Shown here: one piece after another, positions 26,009 to 35,364 of the stretch
How the letters are laid out: each line of letters begins with the position of its first letter
How positions within the stretch are numbered: the first letter of the stretch is position 1
NCBI RefSeq assembly: GCF_000800015.1
Contig: NZ_JUGR01000001.1
Coordinates: 806,001 to 870,000 of the forward strand
Source: Terriglobus sp. TAA 43
GTDB lineage: Bacteria > Acidobacteriota > Terriglobia > Terriglobales > Acidobacteriaceae
DNA length: 64,000 nucleotides
Reading direction: 5' to 3'
Translations under genes and position numbers: made by a program
Notes under the pieces: model-generated
Databases searched by the model: none
What the model was told of the DNA's origin: nothing
What the model saw: the letters and a program-made list of their open reading frames with translations, nothing else

Positions 26009-28759
26009 ATGTTCAGCGATCTGATCTTTCGTCTACGAGCCCTGTTCCGCAGGACCACCGTCGAAAACGAACTCGATGAAGAACTGCGCTTCCACTTCGA
26101 TCAGCAGGTTGAAAAGCACATGCGTTCCGGCCTCTCCCAGCAGGAAGCCACCCGTAGAACGCGACTTGAATTTGGAGGCATGGCCCAGGTGAAAGAAAAC
26201 TGTCGCGAATCCCGAGGCACCAACCTCCTTGAAACCATCGGTGCCGACATCCTCTTCGCATTTCGACAACTGCGTCGAACACCTGCATTCACCATCACCG
26301 CGCTGTTAACACTCGCTCTCGGCATCGGTGCCAACGCGGCCATCTTCACACTCGTGCATGCTGTCCTGCAAAAGGACCTCCCCGTCGCAAATCCTGCATT
26401 GCTCGTGCGCCTCGGCGACACCAACGATTGCTGCGTCGGCATGGGCATGAGCGACTCCATGTCGTACTTCTCTACCGATGCTTACGAACACTTAAAAAAG
26501 AACACGCCAGAGTTTGAAGAGCTCGCCGCCATGCAGGCGGGCTTCGGCTATCGTCCCATCGTCGTGCGTCGCGAAGGCACACAGGACCCACCGCGCTCGG
26601 TCGCAGGTGAATTCGTCTCCGGAAACTACTTCCACACCTTCGGTCTGCAACCCCATGCGGGACGTTTCTTCACAGATGCGGACGACAAAGAAGGAGCGCA
26701 GCCCACCGCAATCATCAGTTACGAAGCATGGCAGACACGCTTCCAAGGCGACCCCACTGTCATCGGCAGCACCTTCCGCGTCAACACACGGCCCGTCACC
26801 ATCATCGGCATCGCGCCTCGCAACTTCTTCGGCGATCGACTCATCCGCAACCCGCCTGAGTATTACCTGCCCATCGAGACCATGCCCGCACTGGCGAATG
26901 TGCCTTACGTGCACAATCCGAAGCAGAACTGGCTGTACATGATCGGTCGTGTCAAACCCGGCACGGACCTCGCCCAGTTACAACAGAAAATCACCGCGGA
27001 ACTTCGCAATGAACTTGTAGCCGTAGGTCGTTTCTCTCCCGACCATGACAAGGCGAAACTCACGAGACTTCACATCACACTTACTCCCGGTGGCGCTGGC
27101 ATCACCACCATGAAGGAACAGTATGGCGATCATCTGAAACTCCTCATGGCCACCGCGGGTCTGGTACTCCTCATCGCCTGCGCCAACATTGCGAACCTGC
27201 TATTGGTGCGAGGCATCGCTCGAACAACAGAAATGTCCGTGCGCACTGCGCTCGGTGCCATGCGTTCACGCATCATCCGCCAGCTGCTTACAGAAAGCGT
27301 CCTGCTCGCCATCCTTGGCGGCATCGCCGGCCTTCTCGTGGCCTATGCAGGAACACGCATGCTGTTGGCTCTCGCATTTCCTGATGCCGCCAGCATTCCT
27401 GTCCACGCAACACCGTCGCTTGCAGTCGTAGGCTTTGCCTGTGCGTTGTCACTCGTCACCGGCATTCTCTTCGGCCTCGCACCAGCATGGAACGCATCAC
27501 GAACCCAACCAGCAGATGCACTCCGTAGCAGCTCCCGCACCTCCACCTCCGGCGCATCACTCCTGCAAAAGGGATTGGTTGTCTTTCAAATTGCGCTCTC
27601 ACTCGTGTTGCTCATCGCTGCATGTCTGTTCCTTCAAAGCCTCAAGAAGCTGCAGGGCTCTGACATGAAACTGAACGCGACCAATCGCTACATCATTCAC
27701 ATCAACCCGCAGGCAGCGGGCTACACACAGTTTCAGCTCGATGCGCTGTACCACACCATGGAAGACCGCTTCCATGCATTACCCGGTGTCACAAAAGTCG
27801 GCATCGCCTCATACACACCCATGGAAGACAACAACAACGGCTGGGGAATAGAAGCTCACGCGCATCCTCAGAAGGGAGCGATCTCATCCGTCATTCGCAT
27901 CAACGGCGACTACTTCGATTCCGTGGGAACCCGCGTCCTCATGGGCCGCGGCATCAATGAACGCGATACACCCACCGCGCCTCGCGTTGCGGTCGTAAAT
28001 CAAACCTTCGTTCGCAAAATATTCCAACCCGGCGAAAACCCCATCGGCCAACACTTCGGGTTCCCCGGCGCGGATACGAATAACGCATGGGAGATCGTCG
28101 GCGTTGTGGAAGACACCATCTATCAGAACGTGCGGTGGAAGGATCACCTCATGTTCTTCATTCCCACCATGCAGGAACCGGAATCAAGAACCGATCCCAT
28201 CGACAAGGATGACGCCCTCTATGCCGGCGCTTTGGTTGTCGCTACAGACCATCCCGTCGACGGCATGGAAGCCATCGCGCAGCACACGCTCGCATCCATT
28301 AACCCCGACCTAACCGTGGTGCGCTTCGATACGTTCGACCAGCAGATCGCCGCAAACTTCACCGAAGAACGCTTGATCTCACGACTGACCATGCTCTTCG
28401 GTGGACTAGCACTCCTGCTCGCAGCCATCGGATCGTACGGCGTCACCGCTTATTCAGTTGTCCGCCGAAACCAGGAGATCGGTGTCCGCATGGCCCTCGG
28501 TGCAAACCGCTCCACCGTCATGCTCATGATCCTGCGTGGCGCAACCATTCAAACCGCGCTCGGCATGCTCATCGGCATCCCGGTCGCATTGCTCTGCGTC
28601 CGCTTCGTTCAATCCCAGCTTTATGAGATTGCAGGTCTCGACGCCATCGTCATCACGAGTTCAGTCATCATCCTTGCCGTCGCGGCAGCTATAGCCGCCA
28701 TCATCCCCGCGCAACGCGCCTCATCCATCAATCCCATGGACGCCCTACGAATGGAGTGA
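26009..28759 (+). CDS. Large ABC transporter permease of the ADOP type
   Basis: 916 residues. It has an N-terminal soluble extension (about 1-80, with ELDEELRFHFDQQVEKHM), then a first membrane helix (86-115, RTPAFTITALLTLALGIGANAAIF), a MacB-like periplasmic core, and FtsX helix blocks near 375-450 and 795-900. The repeated LGAMRSRI and LGANRSTV phrases show the duplicated FtsX unit. No ATPase gene is nearby, as usual for acidobacterial duplicated orphan permeases. GGAGGAG precedes the ATG. The substrate is unknown; MacB relatives move macrolides, peptides or lipoproteins. Cotranscribed with padR. Confidence 0.92.
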   Translation: MFSDLIFRLRALFRRTTVENELDEELRFHFDQQVEKHMRSGLSQQEATRRTRLEFGGMAQVKENCRESRGTNLLETIGADILFAFRQLRRTPAFTITALLTLALGIGANAAIFTLVHAVLQKDLPVANPALLVRLGDTNDCCVGMGMSDSMSYFSTDAYEHLKKNTPEFEELAAMQAGFGYRPIVVRREGTQDPPRSVAGEFVSGNYFHTFGLQPHAGRFFTDADDKEGAQPTAIISYEAWQTRFQGDPTVIGSTFRVNTRPVTIIGIAPRNFFGDRLIRNPPEYYLPIETMPALANVPYVHNPKQNWLYMIGRVKPGTDLAQLQQKITAELRNELVAVGRFSPDHDKAKLTRLHITLTPGGAGITTMKEQYGDHLKLLMATAGLVLLIACANIANLLLVRGIARTTEMSVRTALGAMRSRIIRQLLTESVLLAILGGIAGLLVAYAGTRMLLALAFPDAASIPVHATPSLAVVGFACALSLVTGILFGLAPAWNASRTQPADALRSSSRTSTSGASLLQKGLVVFQIALSLVLLIAACLFLQSLKKLQGSDMKLNATNRYIIHINPQAAGYTQFQLDALYHTMEDRFHALPGVTKVGIASYTPMEDNNNGWGIEAHAHPQKGAISSVIRINGDYFDSVGTRVLMGRGINERDTPTAPRVAVVNQTFVRKIFQPGENPIGQHFGFPGADTNNAWEIVGVVEDTIYQNVRWKDHLMFFIPTMQEPESRTDPIDKDDALYAGALVVATDHPVDGMEAIAQHTLASINPDLTVVRFDTFDQQIAANFTEERLISRLTMLFGGLALLLAAIGSYGVTAYSVVRRNQEIGVRMALGANRSTVMLMILRGATIQTALGMLIGIPVALLCVRFVQSQLYEIAGLDAIVITSSVIILAVAAAIAAIIPAQRASSINPMDALRME

Positions 28760-28769
28760 CAAACGAAAG

Positions 28770-29005
28770 CTGTCAAGACCCAGATGCACTCAAACCGAAC
28801 AAATCAAAAGAAATAGAGTTGGCATACTATTTCCACCAAACCGCTAAAATAGAACTAGAGAGAAAAGGGCCGCGCGAAAGCGCGGCCCTAACTCTTTTAG
28901 AAAGACGATTTTGCCTCTAACCCCAATGGGCAGACGATTTTACAGCCACTGATTCCGTAAACCCAATAGAAAGATGATTTTAGAAAAACAGGGGGGAGGG
29001 GGTAC
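28770..29005 (-). repeat. Copy A of a roughly 240-bp repeat immediately after the hydrolase stop codon
   Basis: The element matches copy B at 35365-35608 in inverted orientation; in the 200-bp core I count about 15 differences by hand. Read on the minus strand it begins at the stop of the 29006 gene with GTACCCCC, has three AAAATC(A/G)TCT repeats (plus-strand 28903-28912, 28932-28941, 28972-28981), a terminator hairpin AGGGCCGCGC/GCGCGGCCCT (28866-28889) followed by TTTCTCTC, and ends with TTGACA (28771-28776). It replaces a simple terminator. Confidence 0.8.
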
Positions 29006-29689
29006 CTACAGCCCAAAGAACTTCCGCCCAAGCCAATCCTGCATCGCCAGGCGCATCCGATCCAGTTTCGGCTGAGGCGATCCCGGAACACCAGCGAAGA
29101 AGTGCTCCGCACCCTCAATCCACTGCATCTCTGTGTCGCCGCCAGCCTCATCGAAGTAGCTCTCCATTACGAGACGTGGTGCAAACGGATCCTGCGCTCC
29201 GGTCAGCAACAGCTTCGGCTGGTCGCAGTGCGCCATGAACTCATACGAGTAACTCCGGCCACCGGCCTGCAACGGCATCCCAAGCCCCACCAGCCCCTTC
29301 ACCCGGTCATCCCCGCAAGCCGCCCGAAACCCGATGTTTGCGCCAAACGAAAATCCAGCCAGCAGAATCGGCAAGCCGTACTCGTGCTGTAGCCAATCGA
29401 GAGCAGCCTTCACATCCGCAATCTCGCCCGGTCCGTTATCGTGCGTGCCTTCGCTCAACCCGGTTCCACGGAAGTTGAACCGCAGCACCGGAACACCGAA
29501 GTGTGAGAAGGCCTTCGCCGCGTGATACACCACCTTCGTATGCATCGTGCCACCCGAAGGAGGATGCGGATGACACACCACAGCACTGTAAGCGGCATCG
29601 GCAGCGCCCACATTCAGCAGCGCCTCAAGTCGTCCCGCGGGTCCGCGTAGAGTCTCAACAGTCTGTATCGTTCCGGCCATCACACCCAT
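29006..29689 (-). CDS. Alpha/beta hydrolase, dienelactone-hydrolase-like
   Basis: 227 residues of the small soluble alpha/beta-hydrolase group. HPHPPSGGTMHTKVV (oxyanion region), nucleophile S114 in AGFSFGAN, D167 in TGAQDPFAP and H196 in GAEHFFAG are visible. The FNFRGTGLSEG stretch is typical. No signal peptide, so cytoplasmic. Probably a carboxylesterase/acyl hydrolase of unknown substrate. The start is ATG at 29689; a second ATG at 29680 is possible. Divergent from the M20 peptidase gene, 45 bp away. A repeat element directly follows the stop codon. Confidence 0.85.
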   Translation of the reverse strand: MGVMAGTIQTVETLRGPAGRLEALLNVGAADAAYSAVVCHPHPPSGGTMHTKVVYHAAKAFSHFGVPVLRFNFRGTGLSEGTHDNGPGEIADVKAALDWLQHEYGLPILLAGFSFGANIGFRAACGDDRVKGLVGLGMPLQAGGRSYSYEFMAHCDQPKLLLTGAQDPFAPRLVMESYFDEAGGDTEMQWIEGAEHFFAGVPGSPQPKLDRMRLAMQDWLGRKFFGL

Positions 29690-29734
29690 GTTAACTGGCC
29701 CGAATGCCCTTTGGCTGTCGGGTATCCTTAGGCC

Positions 29735-30763
29735 ATGGCAATCGATCCTATTCAGCTGACACGACAGCTAGTCGACATTGAGTCGACGACCTATTTCGAG
29801 GGAGCGTGCGGACTCTTCCTGCACGAGTACCTGCAAGGCCTTGGCTACGAAGTGGAACGTCAACCGGTGGAACAACCGGGTGTGAACGGCGCTACAGGCG
29901 AGCGCTTCAACCTCTACGCGAAGATGCCCGGCACACAGCCGAAGATCACCCTCTCCACGCACTTCGACACGGTTCCGCCATACTTCCCGTCCTCTGAGGA
30001 CGACACTTACGTCTACGGCCGCGGCTCCTGCGACGCCAAAGGCATCCTCGCCTCACAGGTTGCAGGCGCGGAGAAACTGCATAAGGGCGGCATTCCAGTC
30101 GGCCTGCTCTACGTAGTAGGCGAGGAGCGCGACTCCGCCGGCGCCAAGGTAGCCAATCGTGACGGCAAAGGCTCCCGCTTCCTCATCAACGGCGAACCCA
30201 CATCCAACCGTCTCGCACTCGCCACCAAGGGCGCTCTTCGTGTGGAACTCCGTGCCAGCGGCAAGATGGCCCACTCCGCCTACCCGGAGCTGGGCGAGTC
30301 CGCCATCGACAAGCTGGTCGATGTCCTCCACGAACTCTCCCGCACCCAACTGCCGGTCGACCCCGAGATCGGTGAGTCCACCCTCAACGTGGGCCTCATC
30401 AGCGGGGGCCGTGCCCCCAACGTCATCCCCGACGCCGCCGAAGCCCACGTCCTCATCCGCACCATCGGCGACTCCCAGATCGTCAAGGACACAATCACTC
30501 GCGTCGTCGGCAACCGCTGTGACGTGAAGTTCGCCCTCGACCTGGCAGCAGTACGTATGAAGCGCCTCCCCGGCTTCGACACCATGATCGCCAAGTACGC
30601 CACGGACATCTCCTCCCTGACCAACTGGGGAGAGCCACTCCTCCTAGGCCCCGGCACCATCCACGTAGCCCACACCCCCGATGAAAAAGTTCTGAAGTCC
30701 GAACTCCTCGAAGCCGTGGACAAGTACGCGGAACTGGCAAGCGAGCTCTCAAAGCAGCTCTAA
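29735..30763 (+). CDS. M20-family metallopeptidase/deacylase
   Basis: 342 residues. The two-metal site is visible: H76-x-D78 in THFDTV, D100 in GRGSCDAKG, the catalytic pair E130-E131 in VVGEERD, E154 in INGEPT and a late His in GTIHVAHTPDE. The middle has the dimerisation lid (KMAHSAYPELGES). The family includes acetylornithine deacetylase, DapE and CPG2-like carboxypeptidases; specificity is not clear. No signal peptide. It is alone on this strand between a divergent hydrolase and a kinase operon. Confidence 0.88.
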   Translation: MAIDPIQLTRQLVDIESTTYFEGACGLFLHEYLQGLGYEVERQPVEQPGVNGATGERFNLYAKMPGTQPKITLSTHFDTVPPYFPSSEDDTYVYGRGSCDAKGILASQVAGAEKLHKGGIPVGLLYVVGEERDSAGAKVANRDGKGSRFLINGEPTSNRLALATKGALRVELRASGKMAHSAYPELGESAIDKLVDVLHELSRTQLPVDPEIGESTLNVGLISGGRAPNVIPDAAEAHVLIRTIGDSQIVKDTITRVVGNRCDVKFALDLAAVRMKRLPGFDTMIAKYATDISSLTNWGEPLLLGPGTIHVAHTPDEKVLKSELLEAVDKYAELASELSKQL

Positions 30764-30773
30764 GAGCAACACA

Positions 30774-30833
30774 CGGAGTTCACAAGGACACACAGGAAGC
30801 TCAATGCATTCCGCGTAACACTTGTGAACTCCG
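30774..30833. repeat. 13-bp inverted repeat with 34-bp spacer after the M20 gene
   Basis: CGGAGTTCACAAG (30774-30786) pairs with CTTGTGAACTCCG (30821-30833). It is not followed by a T-run, so termination is doubtful; it may be a dispersed repeat or a weak rho-type region. Beyond it, to 31034, only the sigma-54-like site is notable. Confidence 0.4.
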
Positions 30834-30976
30834 CGTTCTATCGCCATCTATGGGATTTTGTAGATGCTTCCGCTGTTAGGGATTCTTCTCTGCTACAGCG
30901 CGTATCATGAAGACGATACAGCAGCATCATTGTTGGGCGGCAACGGCGTGAACGATGCTCTGTCGATCGTTTTGGA

Positions 30977-30993
30977 TTGGCCCCCAAAGTGCA
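30977..30993 (+). promoter_or_regulatory. Candidate sigma-54 (-24/-12) promoter for the kinase-regulator operon
   Basis: TTGGCCCCCAAAGTGCA has GG at 30979-30980 and GC at 30991-30992 with exactly 10 bases between, and fits the TTGGCAC-N5-TTGC pattern with two mismatches. The predicted start of transcription would be near 31004, about 30 bp before the ATG at 31035. The operon encodes a sigma-54 activator, so autoregulation is possible. GG-N10-GC alone is common, so this is tentative. Confidence 0.4.
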
Positions 30994-31034
30994 TGTACCT
31001 TACTAATTAACCTGTACCAGGGACCCTGGAGGAG

Positions 31035-33950
31035 ATGGGCAAGGCGCTACAAACCCGCGTGACCGCCGTAGTGTTGGCGCTCGTGACGCTGCTGGTCTGT
31101 GCCCTTGGCATCTCCAACTTCCTACAGGAAAGCTCTTACGACGCACCCACCGATGGCGTGTGGTGGCTGGAATCCGACGGCGGCCTACACGCTGAACGCG
31201 TCCCACTGACCTCCCCTGCACACCGTGCCGGAGTACGTGAAGGCGACCTCCTCGTCGCCGCTGACGGACATAAGACTCTCACCGTCGCCCCGCTGGAACG
31301 CGAGATGCACCGCATCGGAACGTACAGTCGCGTAACGTACTCGCTCATACGCGGCAAGGCACCGCTGGATGTTCCCGTCATCCTGGAACCTACAGACCAC
31401 AGTCGCAACCAAGGGCTGCGCCTTATTGCGATGGCCTATCTCGCCATCGGCATGTACGTTCTGCTGCGACGCTGGACGGCTCCCAAGGCGATGCACTTCT
31501 ACGTCTTCTGCCTAGTAAGCGGTGTGCTGTACAGCTTCCGCTATACAGGTGCTTTCGACACGCTGGACTGGATCTGCTACTGGGGTGCGCTACTGGCTGG
31601 CACATTGCAACCTGCAGTGTTCCTTCACTTCGCAGTCTCGTTCGGTGAAAGCGCAATCTCTCTGCGCCGCAAGGCCCTGGTCGCTCTCTTGTATCTTCCG
31701 GGAGCATTGATCTTCGGTCTGCAGGTGGTTGCTATCGAACTGTGGTCTGCGACCGAACGCCTGAAGCATCGGCTGGATCAGATCGGTGTTGGCTACCTGG
31801 CTCTGTACTACGTCATCGCGGCAACCGTCTTCTTCTTCCGTTATCGCGCTGCGGACAAGCCGCTGGAGCGCCAGCAGTTGAAGTGGCTGACGCGCGGCAC
31901 ACTACTCTCAGTGGTGCCATTCACGGTGCTGTACGCCATTCCGTATCTTGCCGATGCTGATGTACCGCTTGGCATGGCTCGCGCGGCTGGCTTCACGCTG
32001 ATCTTCCTGCCGTTGACCTTCGCATGGGCGATTGTCCGTTATCGCCTGATGGATACGGACCTGATCTTCAAGCGTGGAGTGACCTACACGCTGGCAACGG
32101 CCGCACTGGTTGGTGTTTACTTCGGTGTTGTAGCCGTGACGGGCGAACTGGTCCATACACGCCTGCCGAACCTGCGTGTGTGGGGCTTGATGGCAGGCAT
32201 CATCGCAACGGCACTCATCTTTGAGCCGATCAAGGCAGCGATTCAGGCGCGAGTAGATCGGCTCTTTGATCGCAAGCGTTTCGACTATCGTGAGACATTG
32301 ATTGAGTTCAGCCGAGGTCTCTCGTCACAGACGGACCTTACGACGCTGTCGCGCTCCGTCGTCGAGCGTCTGTCTCAGACACTTCTGGTATCGCGTGTAG
32401 CTGTGTTTGTGGCGGCGGACGATGGCGCCGGCCGCACGTTCACACTTGCGGCATCGCATGGCATGCCAGATATCGTTCTGGCCGACCTCCCTGAAGAGCT
32501 CTCGCATAACTCATTCCTCAACTTCGGTCTGCTGTCGCAAGAACACATCTTCTTCGAGAACCCGCAACTGCTGCCGCATCTCGAGCCTGCGGAACAGCGC
32601 GTAGCTTCCCTGCTGGACCTGAACTATTACCTTCCGTGTCGCGTCTTCGGACGCAACGGGCACTCCACACGTCCCATCGCGATCATTGGTCTCGGACGCA
32701 CACAAGAAGGTGACTTCCTCTCGTCGGAAGATATGGAGTTGCTCGCATCACTCGCGGGTTACATCGGGATCGCCATCCAGAATGCGCAACTCTTCAATCG
32801 CCTCGAGAAGCAGATCAACGAGTTCGAGCGACTGAAGGAGTTCAACGAGAACATCGTGGAATCCATCAAGGTGGGCATCTTCACGCTGGATCTGCAGAAC
32901 TGCGTGGAGAGCTGGAACACCGAGATGGAAGTGCTGTATGCACTGTCACGCGCGGAAGTGATCGGGAAACACGTTTCGGAGATCTTCTCGCCGGAGTTCC
33001 TGGAGACATTCCTTGCTGCCGCGAATGAGCCCGGAACGCACCACTTGTCCAAAGTGACGCTGGACCTACGAACTGGCGAGAGCCGCACTGCCAATATCTC
33101 CATCGCACCGCTGCTGACACGCGACTTCGTCTCCGTTGGTTCTACGGTGATGATGGAAGACATCACTGACCGCACACGCCTTGAAGGCCAGTTAACGCAA
33201 GCGGAGAAGCTATCTTCTATCGGTCTGCTGGCTGCAGGCGTGGCACACGAGGTCAACACGCCTCTCGCCGTTATTTCCTCCTACGCGCAGATGTTGCAGA
33301 AGCACACGCGTGATGATCAGCGGTTGGCACCTGTGCTGGAGAAGATCACGCAACAGACCTTCCGAGCGAGTGAGATCGTCAACAACCTGCTGAACTTCTC
33401 ACGTACAAGCTCCACAGTGTTCGCGTCGCTGGATGTGAACTCCGTTGTACGCGAGACGCTTACGCTGATCGATCATCAACTACGCACTGCAAAGGTCAAC
33501 GTGGACATTGACCTGCAGCTTCCGCTGGCGAAGATTTATGGCAGCCACGGCAAGCTACAGCAAGTGATCCTCAATCTGGTTTTGAATGCGAAGGATGCCA
33601 TGAATGACGGTACGGGTGGCACCATCCGCATTGCCAGCTTAGACGATGGTCGGACTGTCACGCTGCGGATTGCGGACACCGGCAGTGGCATTGCGCCTGA
33701 GCATCTGCACCGTATCTACGATCCGTTCTTCACCACCAAGAATGCGCCGCGGCAGGGCCAGCACAAGGGTACCGGGCTGGGGCTGTCGGTGTCGTACGGC
33801 ATTGTGCAGGAGCATCAGGGACGTATCCACGTGGAGAGCAAGATCGGTACAGGGACGACGTTTACACTGGAGTTCCCGGTGGAACGCGTTGGCGGTGCCG
33901 ACGAGACGTCCCCGGACACTACACGAGACACAAGGACAGTGAATGCCTGA
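31035..33950 (+). CDS. Multi-domain membrane sensor histidine kinase
   Basis: 971 residues. An N-terminal helix (about 11-28) is followed by a PDZ-like periplasmic domain (about 35-120, HRAGVREGDLLVAADGH), a series of membrane helices (about 130-380), a GAF domain (about 400-570), a PAS domain (about 590-700) and a HisKA/HATPase pair. The phospho-acceptor is H738 in GVAHEVNTPL; the ATP site has NAKDAM, DTGSGIAPEH and GTGLGLSVSYGI. Its stop region overlaps the regulator's start by 8 bp, so they are one pair. The PDZ domain suggests it senses envelope proteins; the signal is unknown. Start is ATG 31035 after GGAGG. Confidence 0.9.
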   Translation: MGKALQTRVTAVVLALVTLLVCALGISNFLQESSYDAPTDGVWWLESDGGLHAERVPLTSPAHRAGVREGDLLVAADGHKTLTVAPLEREMHRIGTYSRVTYSLIRGKAPLDVPVILEPTDHSRNQGLRLIAMAYLAIGMYVLLRRWTAPKAMHFYVFCLVSGVLYSFRYTGAFDTLDWICYWGALLAGTLQPAVFLHFAVSFGESAISLRRKALVALLYLPGALIFGLQVVAIELWSATERLKHRLDQIGVGYLALYYVIAATVFFFRYRAADKPLERQQLKWLTRGTLLSVVPFTVLYAIPYLADADVPLGMARAAGFTLIFLPLTFAWAIVRYRLMDTDLIFKRGVTYTLATAALVGVYFGVVAVTGELVHTRLPNLRVWGLMAGIIATALIFEPIKAAIQARVDRLFDRKRFDYRETLIEFSRGLSSQTDLTTLSRSVVERLSQTLLVSRVAVFVAADDGAGRTFTLAASHGMPDIVLADLPEELSHNSFLNFGLLSQEHIFFENPQLLPHLEPAEQRVASLLDLNYYLPCRVFGRNGHSTRPIAIIGLGRTQEGDFLSSEDMELLASLAGYIGIAIQNAQLFNRLEKQINEFERLKEFNENIVESIKVGIFTLDLQNCVESWNTEMEVLYALSRAEVIGKHVSEIFSPEFLETFLAAANEPGTHHLSKVTLDLRTGESRTANISIAPLLTRDFVSVGSTVMMEDITDRTRLEGQLTQAEKLSSIGLLAAGVAHEVNTPLAVISSYAQMLQKHTRDDQRLAPVLEKITQQTFRASEIVNNLLNFSRTSSTVFASLDVNSVVRETLTLIDHQLRTAKVNVDIDLQLPLAKIYGSHGKLQQVILNLVLNAKDAMNDGTGGTIRIASLDDGRTVTLRIADTGSGIAPEHLHRIYDPFFTTKNAPRQGQHKGTGLGLSVSYGIVQEHQGRIHVESKIGTGTTFTLEFPVERVGGADETSPDTTRDTRTVNA

Positions 33951-35364
33951 GGCAGCAATACTCGATACTAGTAACTCCCTGGGCGCACGCATCCTCATCA
34001 TCGACGACGAAGCCGGAATCCGCGACTCCCTAGAGACGCTGCTGACGTTTGAGGGCTTCACCGTGGAGATGGCGCCCGAAGGCCAGTCCGGCCTGGAGAT
34101 GCTCTCCTCCAACGAGTACGATCTGCTGCTGTTGGATCTGTCCATGCCGGGCGAGAGCGGTATTGATCTACTTCCCCGCATCAAACGGATGCGTCCGGAG
34201 CTGCCGGTGATCATGATCACCGCTTATGGCACGGTCGGCAATGTGGTCGATGCTCTGCGCGCGGGCGCGGACAACTTCGTCCAGAAGCCGTGGGATAACG
34301 AGAAGCTACTCGCCGACATCCGCACCGCCATTGCCAAGCAGCGTTCGCTGCAGGAAGTCACTCAGCTTCGTCGTACGCTCAAGCAGCGCTACTCCTTCGA
34401 CAACATCGTGGGTAAGTCCGATGTGATGGGGAAGCTATTGGACACGGTTGCGCAGGTGGCTCCGGCGAAGACCACCGTGCTGATCCAGGGTGAGAGCGGC
34501 ACAGGCAAGGAACTGATCGCCAAGGCCATTCATACTGCGTCGCCGCGCCACGACAAGCCGTTCGTTGCCATCAATACTGGCGCGGTTCCAACGGACCTGC
34601 TGGAGTCGACACTCTTCGGCCATGTGAAGGGTGCCTTCACTTCCGCAGTCGCCACGAAGAAGGGCCTGTTCGAGACGGCGGACGGTGGAACGCTGTTCCT
34701 GGACGAGATTGGCACCATGCCGCTGGATACGCAGGCGAAGGTGCTGCGTGCGCTGCAGGAGCGTCGCTTCCTTCCCGTAGGTGGAACGACGGAGGTTGCC
34801 GTTGACGTTCGCATTGTGGCAGCGACGAACGTGAACCTGCAGACAGCGGTGAAGGACGGTCGTTTCCGCGAGGACCTGTTCTATCGCCTGTCTGTCATTA
34901 ACCTGGATCTGCCGCCTCTGCGTCAGCGTCGCGAGGACATTCCTCTGCTGGCAACACACTTCCTGAAGCGCTACAGCGATGAGAACGGTTTTGAGCTGCG
35001 TACGCTTGCTCCGGATGCGCTGCGAGCCATGATGGATTACGAATGGCCCGGAAACGTGCGTGAGCTGGAGAATGCGATGGAACGCGGTGTTGTGCTGTCA
35101 TCTACGCCAACCGTCACGCTGGAGATTCTGCCGCAGCAGTTGAGTGGAACTGTTTATACCGCTGCTGCTCTGGATACGAAGGCGGATTCCAGTCTCTTCG
35201 ACATCATGGAAGAGATTGAGCGCCGCATTATTTCGGACCGACTGGAACGCTGCAACTGGAACCAGACGGAAGCCGCGGAGTTCCTGAAGATTCCTCTGAG
35301 TACGCTTAACCAGAAGATCAAGCGTCTGAACGTGGAAATCAAGAAACGTAAGGATCGGGAGTAG
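33943..35364 (+). CDS. Sigma-54-dependent response regulator (NtrC family)
   Basis: 473 residues in three parts: receiver (about 10-130, phosphorylation D65 in LLLLDLSMPG), AAA+ domain (about 155-400) with Walker A GESGTGKE (183-190) and Walker B-type LFLDEIG, and a Fis-type helix-turn-helix at the C-terminus (NQTEAAEFLKIPLSTLNQKI). It is predicted to remodel sigma-54 RNA polymerase after the kinase phosphorylates it. The sigma-54 contact loop reads GAFTSA (230-235), not the canonical GAFTGA. Target promoters are unknown; one candidate is its own operon (30977-30993). Followed at once by repeat copy B with a terminator. Confidence 0.93.
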   Translation: MPEAAILDTSNSLGARILIIDDEAGIRDSLETLLTFEGFTVEMAPEGQSGLEMLSSNEYDLLLLDLSMPGESGIDLLPRIKRMRPELPVIMITAYGTVGNVVDALRAGADNFVQKPWDNEKLLADIRTAIAKQRSLQEVTQLRRTLKQRYSFDNIVGKSDVMGKLLDTVAQVAPAKTTVLIQGESGTGKELIAKAIHTASPRHDKPFVAINTGAVPTDLLESTLFGHVKGAFTSAVATKKGLFETADGGTLFLDEIGTMPLDTQAKVLRALQERRFLPVGGTTEVAVDVRIVAATNVNLQTAVKDGRFREDLFYRLSVINLDLPPLRQRREDIPLLATHFLKRYSDENGFELRTLAPDALRAMMDYEWPGNVRELENAMERGVVLSSTPTVTLEILPQQLSGTVYTAAALDTKADSSLFDIMEEIERRIISDRLERCNWNQTEAAEFLKIPLSTLNQKIKRLNVEIKKRKDRE

